A stretch of 64,000 nucleotides of DNA, from contig CAZIGH010000031.1 in NCBI GenBank assembly GCA_964538625.1, forward strand, positions 1 to 64,000. Direction: 5' to 3'. This document shows positions 59,831 to 64,000 of this stretch, piece by piece. How positions within the stretch are numbered: position 1 is the first letter of the stretch; each line of letters opens with the position of its first letter. The notes below the pieces were generated by a model. It was not told where the DNA came from. It ran no database searches and saw only the letters and a program-made list of their open reading frames with translations. Made by a program: the position numbers and the translations under genes. The stretch is from JAEUHM01 sp964538625 (GTDB taxonomy: Bacteria; Verrucomicrobiota; Verrucomicrobiia; Verrucomicrobiales; Verrucomicrobiaceae).

Positions 59831-62587
59831 ATGAGCGCCTCATTGCCAGCCCGCGCCAACCTTGATCTGTTGGATGCCAAGTATGAAGCTTGGAAAAGTG
59901 ACCCGAACAGCGTCGAATCCGCATGGTCTTCTTTCTTTGAAGGCTTTGAGCTGGGCATGGCGCATCTCGCCTCCAAAGCAGCTACGAAATCCGTCGGCGG
60001 CACACTGTCGGAGGATACGCTGACCTTTCGGATGAAGGTGACCGAGGCGCTGATGCGTTTCCGCTCGCTGGGTCACACCGGGGCCACGCTTGATCCGCTG
60101 GGGGCGGATCTGCCAGATGCACCGCTGCTGACTCTGAGTGCGCTGGGTTTTTCTGAGGCGGATCTGGACAGGGAGGTGGCCACACAGTTCTTCCGCAGGG
60201 GGCGGAGTACCAAGCTGAGAGAGATGCTCGGTGAACTACGGGCGATCTACTGCGACCGCATCGGTTTCGAGTTCATGCACATTCACAATCCGGAGGTGCG
60301 GAACTGGTTATTGGAGCGCATTGAGACCCGGCTTGAGCAGCCAGCCCCATCGCGTGAGGAGCAGGTGCAGTGGCTCCGCTGGTTGTTGGAGGTGGAGACC
60401 TTCGAGAAGTTCCTCCACCAGCGCTTCGTGGGGCAGAAGCGCTTCTCCCTGGAGGGTGGTGACGCCTTGATGGTGAGTCTGCAATCTCTGCTGGAAGAGC
60501 TGCCGAAGCGTGGCGGGCGTGAGATCATCATGGGCATGGCCCACCGCGGGCGTCTGAGCGTGCTGGCGAACTTCCTCAAAAAGCCGCTGGAGATGCTGTT
60601 TTATGAGTTCAGCGAGAACTATGTGCCCAACATGGTAGCTGGTGATGGTGATGTGAAGTATCACCTTGGGTTTGAAGTGACCCGCACCACGGTCTCTGGA
60701 GACAGCGTGTATGTGCAGCTTGCCGCCAATCCGAGCCACCTGGAAGCGGTGAACCCAGTGGTGGAGGGCAAGGCCCGCGCGCGCCAGCGCCACTTGGAGG
60801 ACACGACGCATCGCAAGCTGGTTATCCCGGTGCTGGTACACGGGGATGCGGCGTTCGCTGGGCAGGGACTTGTGGCTGAGGTGCTGAACCTTTCCCAGCT
60901 TCCGGGGTATCGTACCGGCGGCACGGTCCACATCGTGGTGAATAATCAAATCGGCTTCACCACGCTGCCTGAAGATGCCCGCTCATCTGACTACTGCACC
61001 GATGTGGCGAAGATGATTGAGGCACCTGTCTTCCACGTGAACGGAGACTGCCCGGCAGAGGTGGCCTGGGTGACGAAGCTTGCACTGGAGTTCCGCCAGA
61101 CCTTTGGCAGGGACGTGGTCATTGACATCGTATGCTATCGCCGTCACGGGCACAATGAGACGGATGAGCCGAGCTTCACGCAGCCAAACATGGCCCGGGC
61201 GATTGGCTCGCATCCCACGCCTGCCTCGGTTTACAGAAAGCAACTGATCGCAAACGGGGTGCTCACCGAGGAGGAGGCCACGGCACTGGCCAAAGAGTTG
61301 CACGAGAATCTCGAAGACGGTGTGACCGCGCTGGCAGAGGCTGAGAAGTCCAAGGGCGAAAATCCTTATGAGGGCAGTGCTCCGGCGGCACAGCTAGAGT
61401 ATGACTATCAGCCCGTGGATACGGGAGTGTCTTCGGCGACTCTGAAGTCACTGGGAGCAAAGCTCCTGGAAGTGCCTGAGGGTTTCCGCCTTCATCCCAC
61501 CATCTCAAAGCGTTTCCTCGCTGCGAGAAGAAAGGCGGTGGAGAGTGGCGAAGGTTTTGACTGGGCACACGGAGAGGCGCTGGCCTTTGCCTCACTGCTG
61601 ACGGAGGGCAGGGGAGTGCGTATTAGCGGTCAGGACTCGAGGCGCGGAACCTTCAGCCAGCGGCACAGCGTGTTTTATGACACGGAAACGCGAGAGCGCT
61701 TCATACCGTTGCAGAATCTGTCCCCTGATCAGGGAAGGTTCTGCGTTTACAACTCCCTGCTCAGTGAGGCGGCGGTACTCGGTTTTGACTACGGTTACTC
61801 GTTGTTGACGCCGAATGTGCTTATCTGCTGGGAGGCGCAGTTTGGAGACTTTGTGAACGGAGCGCAGGTGATCATAGACCAGTTCCTTGCCAGTGCTGAG
61901 AGCAAGTGGCAGCAGGCCAGCCATTTGGTGCTGTTGCTGCCGCATGGCTTTGAAGGTCAGGGCCCGGAGCACAGCAGCGCCCGGCTGGAGCGCTTCCTGC
62001 AGCTCAGTGCTGGAGGTAACTGGCACGTGTGCAACCTCACCACCCCGGCGCAGTATTTCCACGCGCTTCGTCGGCAGCTCAAGCGCCAGACCCGCAAGCC
62101 GCTCATCCTCATGACGCCGAAGAGCCTGCTGCGTCATCCCCGCGCTGTCTCCAAGCTGAAGGACATGGCCGAGGGCACCACGTTCAAGGAGATCCTCGAT
62201 GATGACAAACTCACCGTGCCGCCAGAGCGTGTGACCCGGCTCATCTTCTGTTCGGGTAAGGTGTATTACGACCTGCTCGACTACCGGGAGAAGAACGAGA
62301 TCAAGAACGCCGCGATCATCCGCGTGGAGCAGATCTATCCGCTGCATTATGAGATGCTAAAAGAGATCGTGAGCCGCTACCCGCGCGCTCAGAAAAAGTG
62401 GGTATGGTGCCAGGAAGAACCTCAGAACATGGGTGCCTGGAGCCACATCTTCCCCCGCCTCGAAGAACTGAGCCAGCACCCCGTGCGCTACGCCGGCCGG
62501 GTGCGCAGCTCCTCACCCGCCGTCGGCTCCAAGGCTATCCACGTGCTCGAGCAGGACAAGCTCGTAGCGGATGCGTTTGAGGTTTGA
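59831..62587 (+). CDS. sucA: 2-oxoglutarate dehydrogenase E1 component
   Basis: A 918-residue thiamine-diphosphate dehydrogenase. The N-terminus matches OGDH (LDLLDAKYEAWKSDPNSVES, FFEGFE). The central ThDP region shows GMAHRGRLSVLANFL, then GDAAFAGQGLVAEVL and GGTVHIVVNNQIGFTT; the C-terminus has the transketolase-like domains, for example QFGDFVNGAQVIIDQF. It decarboxylates 2-oxoglutarate in the TCA cycle and passes succinyl to SucB, encoded 45 bp downstream. No lpd (E3) gene is within the window. Confidence 0.97.
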   Translation: MSASLPARANLDLLDAKYEAWKSDPNSVESAWSSFFEGFELGMAHLASKAATKSVGGTLSEDTLTFRMKVTEALMRFRSLGHTGATLDPLGADLPDAPLLTLSALGFSEADLDREVATQFFRRGRSTKLREMLGELRAIYCDRIGFEFMHIHNPEVRNWLLERIETRLEQPAPSREEQVQWLRWLLEVETFEKFLHQRFVGQKRFSLEGGDALMVSLQSLLEELPKRGGREIIMGMAHRGRLSVLANFLKKPLEMLFYEFSENYVPNMVAGDGDVKYHLGFEVTRTTVSGDSVYVQLAANPSHLEAVNPVVEGKARARQRHLEDTTHRKLVIPVLVHGDAAFAGQGLVAEVLNLSQLPGYRTGGTVHIVVNNQIGFTTLPEDARSSDYCTDVAKMIEAPVFHVNGDCPAEVAWVTKLALEFRQTFGRDVVIDIVCYRRHGHNETDEPSFTQPNMARAIGSHPTPASVYRKQLIANGVLTEEEATALAKELHENLEDGVTALAEAEKSKGENPYEGSAPAAQLEYDYQPVDTGVSSATLKSLGAKLLEVPEGFRLHPTISKRFLAARRKAVESGEGFDWAHGEALAFASLLTEGRGVRISGQDSRRGTFSQRHSVFYDTETRERFIPLQNLSPDQGRFCVYNSLLSEAAVLGFDYGYSLLTPNVLICWEAQFGDFVNGAQVIIDQFLASAESKWQQASHLVLLLPHGFEGQGPEHSSARLERFLQLSAGGNWHVCNLTTPAQYFHALRRQLKRQTRKPLILMTPKSLLRHPRAVSKLKDMAEGTTFKEILDDDKLTVPPERVTRLIFCSGKVYYDLLDYREKNEIKNAAIIRVEQIYPLHYEMLKEIVSRYPRAQKKWVWCQEEPQNMGAWSHIFPRLEELSQHPVRYAGRVRSSSPAVGSKAIHVLEQDKLVADAFEV

Positions 62588-62632
62588 TCTGGCACACTTC
62601 ATCCTTCACCGACCTGTATCTCAGAATCACTC

Positions 62633-63736
62633 ATGCCTCACGACATCAAAATCCCCGCCGTTGGAGAATCAGTCACCAGCGGACAAATCGCCAAGTGGCA
62701 CTTCCCGGACGGAGCCCAGGTGAACAAAGGTGACGTCCTGCTCACGCTGGAGACGGACAAAGTCGCTGCCGAAATCATCGCTGAAATCAGCGGCATTCTT
62801 CGCATTGAGCGCCGGGAAGGCGAGGACGTGGAGGTGGGCAGCACCGTGGGCCAGATTGAAGAAGGTACCGCCGCGCCCGCGCCCGCACCCGTGCCCTCGC
62901 CTGAGCCGAAGCCGGAAGTGAAGGCTGCTGCCGTAGCCGTGGCAGCCGCTGAACCTGCTCCGGTGGCCAGGCCTGCTCCGCAGCTGACCCTGGTCAAGCC
63001 AGAGGCGGCGCCGGTCGCAGCTTCGGTGGACTCTGCGGGGCGGACTTCGCGCAAGAAGATGTCTCCGCTTCGGCGCAAGATCGCAGACCAGCTCGTGGCT
63101 GCTCAGCAGACGGCGGCCATCCTCACTACGTTCAACGAGGCGGACATGAGCGCCGTGATGGCGATGCGAAGCCAGTTGCAAGACAGCTTTGTGGCAAAGC
63201 ACGGTGTGAAGCTGGGATTCATGAGCTTCTTCGTGAAGGCCGTGGTGGATGCGCTGAAATCCATCCCGCAGATCAATGTTCGAGTGGATGGGGATGACAT
63301 CATCACCAACCACTTTTACGATATTGGTGTGGCGGTCGGCACGGAGCGGGGGCTGGTGGTTCCAGTCATTCGTGACGCAGACAAGAAGTCCTTTGCCGAG
63401 ATCGAGAAAGACATTCTCGCATACGCCGCGAAGGCAAAGAGTGGTCAGCTTCAACTCAGCGATTTGACAGGCGGCGTGTTCACCATCTCAAACGGCGGCG
63501 TGTATGGCTCCATGCTGAGCACGCCCATTCTCAATCCGCCTCAGAGTGCCATCCTGGGGATGCACACCATTCAGCAGCGTCCGGTAGCGGTGAATGGTCA
63601 GGTAGTCATACGCCCGATGATGTATTTGGCCCTGAGCTATGACCACCGTGTGGTGGATGGCAAGGAGGCCGTGACCTTCCTGGTGCGCGTGAAGGATTGC
63701 ATTGAGAATCCGTCCCGCCTGCTGGTGGGTGCTTGA
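62633..63736 (+). CDS. sucB: Dihydrolipoyl succinyltransferase (E2o), no PSBD seen
   Basis: A 367-residue E2 protein. The lipoyl domain (1-76) has Lys43 in LETDKVAAE. A 65-residue Ala/Pro/Val-rich linker follows, and the catalytic domain (about 140-367) ends with His338 and Asp342 in YDHRVVDGKEA. The peripheral-subunit-binding domain usually found in bacterial E2o between linker and catalytic domain is not visible; the catalytic domain begins directly after RTSRKKMSPLRRKI. Eukaryotic DLST also lacks it. It is the last gene of the sucAB pair. Confidence 0.95.
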   Translation: MPHDIKIPAVGESVTSGQIAKWHFPDGAQVNKGDVLLTLETDKVAAEIIAEISGILRIERREGEDVEVGSTVGQIEEGTAAPAPAPVPSPEPKPEVKAAAVAVAAAEPAPVARPAPQLTLVKPEAAPVAASVDSAGRTSRKKMSPLRRKIADQLVAAQQTAAILTTFNEADMSAVMAMRSQLQDSFVAKHGVKLGFMSFFVKAVVDALKSIPQINVRVDGDDIITNHFYDIGVAVGTERGLVVPVIRDADKKSFAEIEKDILAYAAKAKSGQLQLSDLTGGVFTISNGGVYGSMLSTPILNPPQSAILGMHTIQQRPVAVNGQVVIRPMMYLALSYDHRVVDGKEAVTFLVRVKDCIENPSRLLVGA

Positions 63737-63824
63737 TGACACAGAGACCTTGGGGAACGGGCCATGGGAAGGCGATGTTTTGGGGACAATGCCCGCGCCG
63801 TGCCTGTTCCCGGTCGCTCACTAG

Positions 63825-63839
63825 GCGAGCCATGCTCGC
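63825..63839 (-). terminator. Small hairpin downstream of thiC
   Basis: GCGAGC and GCTCGC (6 bp) flank a three-base loop, directly after the thiC stop on the minus strand. No T tract follows, so it may be a weak or Rho-dependent end. Confidence 0.25.
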
Positions 63840-63842
63840 GAC

Positions 63843-64000
63843 TCATGCAGGCTGATAAACTTCAGCCCCAGACTGCACGAACTCCTGTGACTTCTGTTCC
63901 ATGCCGCGCTGAAGCGCCTCTTCCTCTGAGATTGCCTGTTCAGCGGCATACTTGCGTACGTCCTCGGTGATCTTCATGGAGCAGAAGTGGGGGCCGCACA
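63843..64000 (-). CDS. thiC: ThiC phosphomethylpyrimidine synthase, C-terminal fragment
   Basis: The window edge cuts this gene; only its last 52 codons are present. The segment reads CGPHFCSMKITEDVRKYAAE, matching the C-terminal CGPxFCSMK motif of ThiC. The cysteines belong to the radical-SAM [4Fe-4S] site (CxxxxC type) of this thiamine-pyrimidine synthase. The tail ends GAEVYQPA. The gene continues to the right on the minus strand, and any TPP riboswitch would lie outside the window. It converges with sucB across 106 bp. Confidence 0.93.
   Translation of the reverse strand, partial: CGPHFCSMKITEDVRKYAAEQAISEEEALQRGMEQKSQEFVQSGAEVYQPA

Overview
The window is a GC-rich bacterial chromosome segment, most likely from a Verrucomicrobiota member of the PVC group. 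This is an inference from gene content: HPr with HPr kinase but no other PTS gene, a DUF1800 protein, a sialate-acetylesterase/ceramidase-like fusion, a Tat-exported TIM-barrel protein, a TIGR02597-like repeat protein, a TonB2-type energy cluster and a diderm envelope inventory (Mla, T2SS, TonB receptor, PagL-like enzyme). I see no rRNA, tRNA, insertion sequence, prophage or CRISPR array. Coding density is high. Many neighbouring genes overlap by four bases (ATGA or GTGA), and canonical Shine-Dalgarno sequences are often absent.

Regions. 1-346: a 94-bp tandem hairpin repeat running off the left edge. 347-8847 (minus): an exported sugar-isomerase-like protein, a compact mlaE-F-D-C-A lipid-transport operon, then menD, a SulP transporter and an RppH-like Nudix hydrolase upstream. 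8991-17633: a secreted HExxH protein, ptsH-hprK with a DEDDy exonuclease-like gene and infA, a PagL-like deacylase, ispH, an L,D-transpeptidase lipoprotein, an EF-G2-type elongation factor with its own terminator, and an unknown lipoprotein.

17948-34883 is the most interesting block. It contains a repeat protein, a beta-helix-like secreted protein, a helical-repeat exported protein, a TonB-dependent receptor with a carboxypeptidase-regulatory-like domain, a complete TonB2/TtpC-style energiser (DUF3450-like coiled coil, coiled-coil-ExbB fusion, ExbD, TonB, TPR protein), a PhoR-PhoB two-component system on the other strand, and a choice-of-anchor-I/phytase-like secreted protein. I interpret it as a possible phosphorus-starvation-controlled outer-membrane uptake and hydrolysis locus. 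Short Pho-box-like direct repeats lie in two of its intergenic regions.

35014-44559: a LOG-family protein, then a minus-strand type II secretion operon gspE-F-G-H-I-J-K-L-M plus a proline-rich terminal gene, with no secretin or prepilin peptidase in view. 44708-49555 (plus): KDPG aldolase, the esterase/ceramidase-like fusion, a small membrane protein and a DUF1800 protein. 49552-54771 (minus): dxr and sbcD-sbcC. 54925-64000: a NupC-type transporter, an AlgI/AlgJ-like polymer O-acetylation pair, pgsA, the sucA-sucB 2-oxoglutarate dehydrogenase genes, and the 3' end of thiC cut by the window edge.
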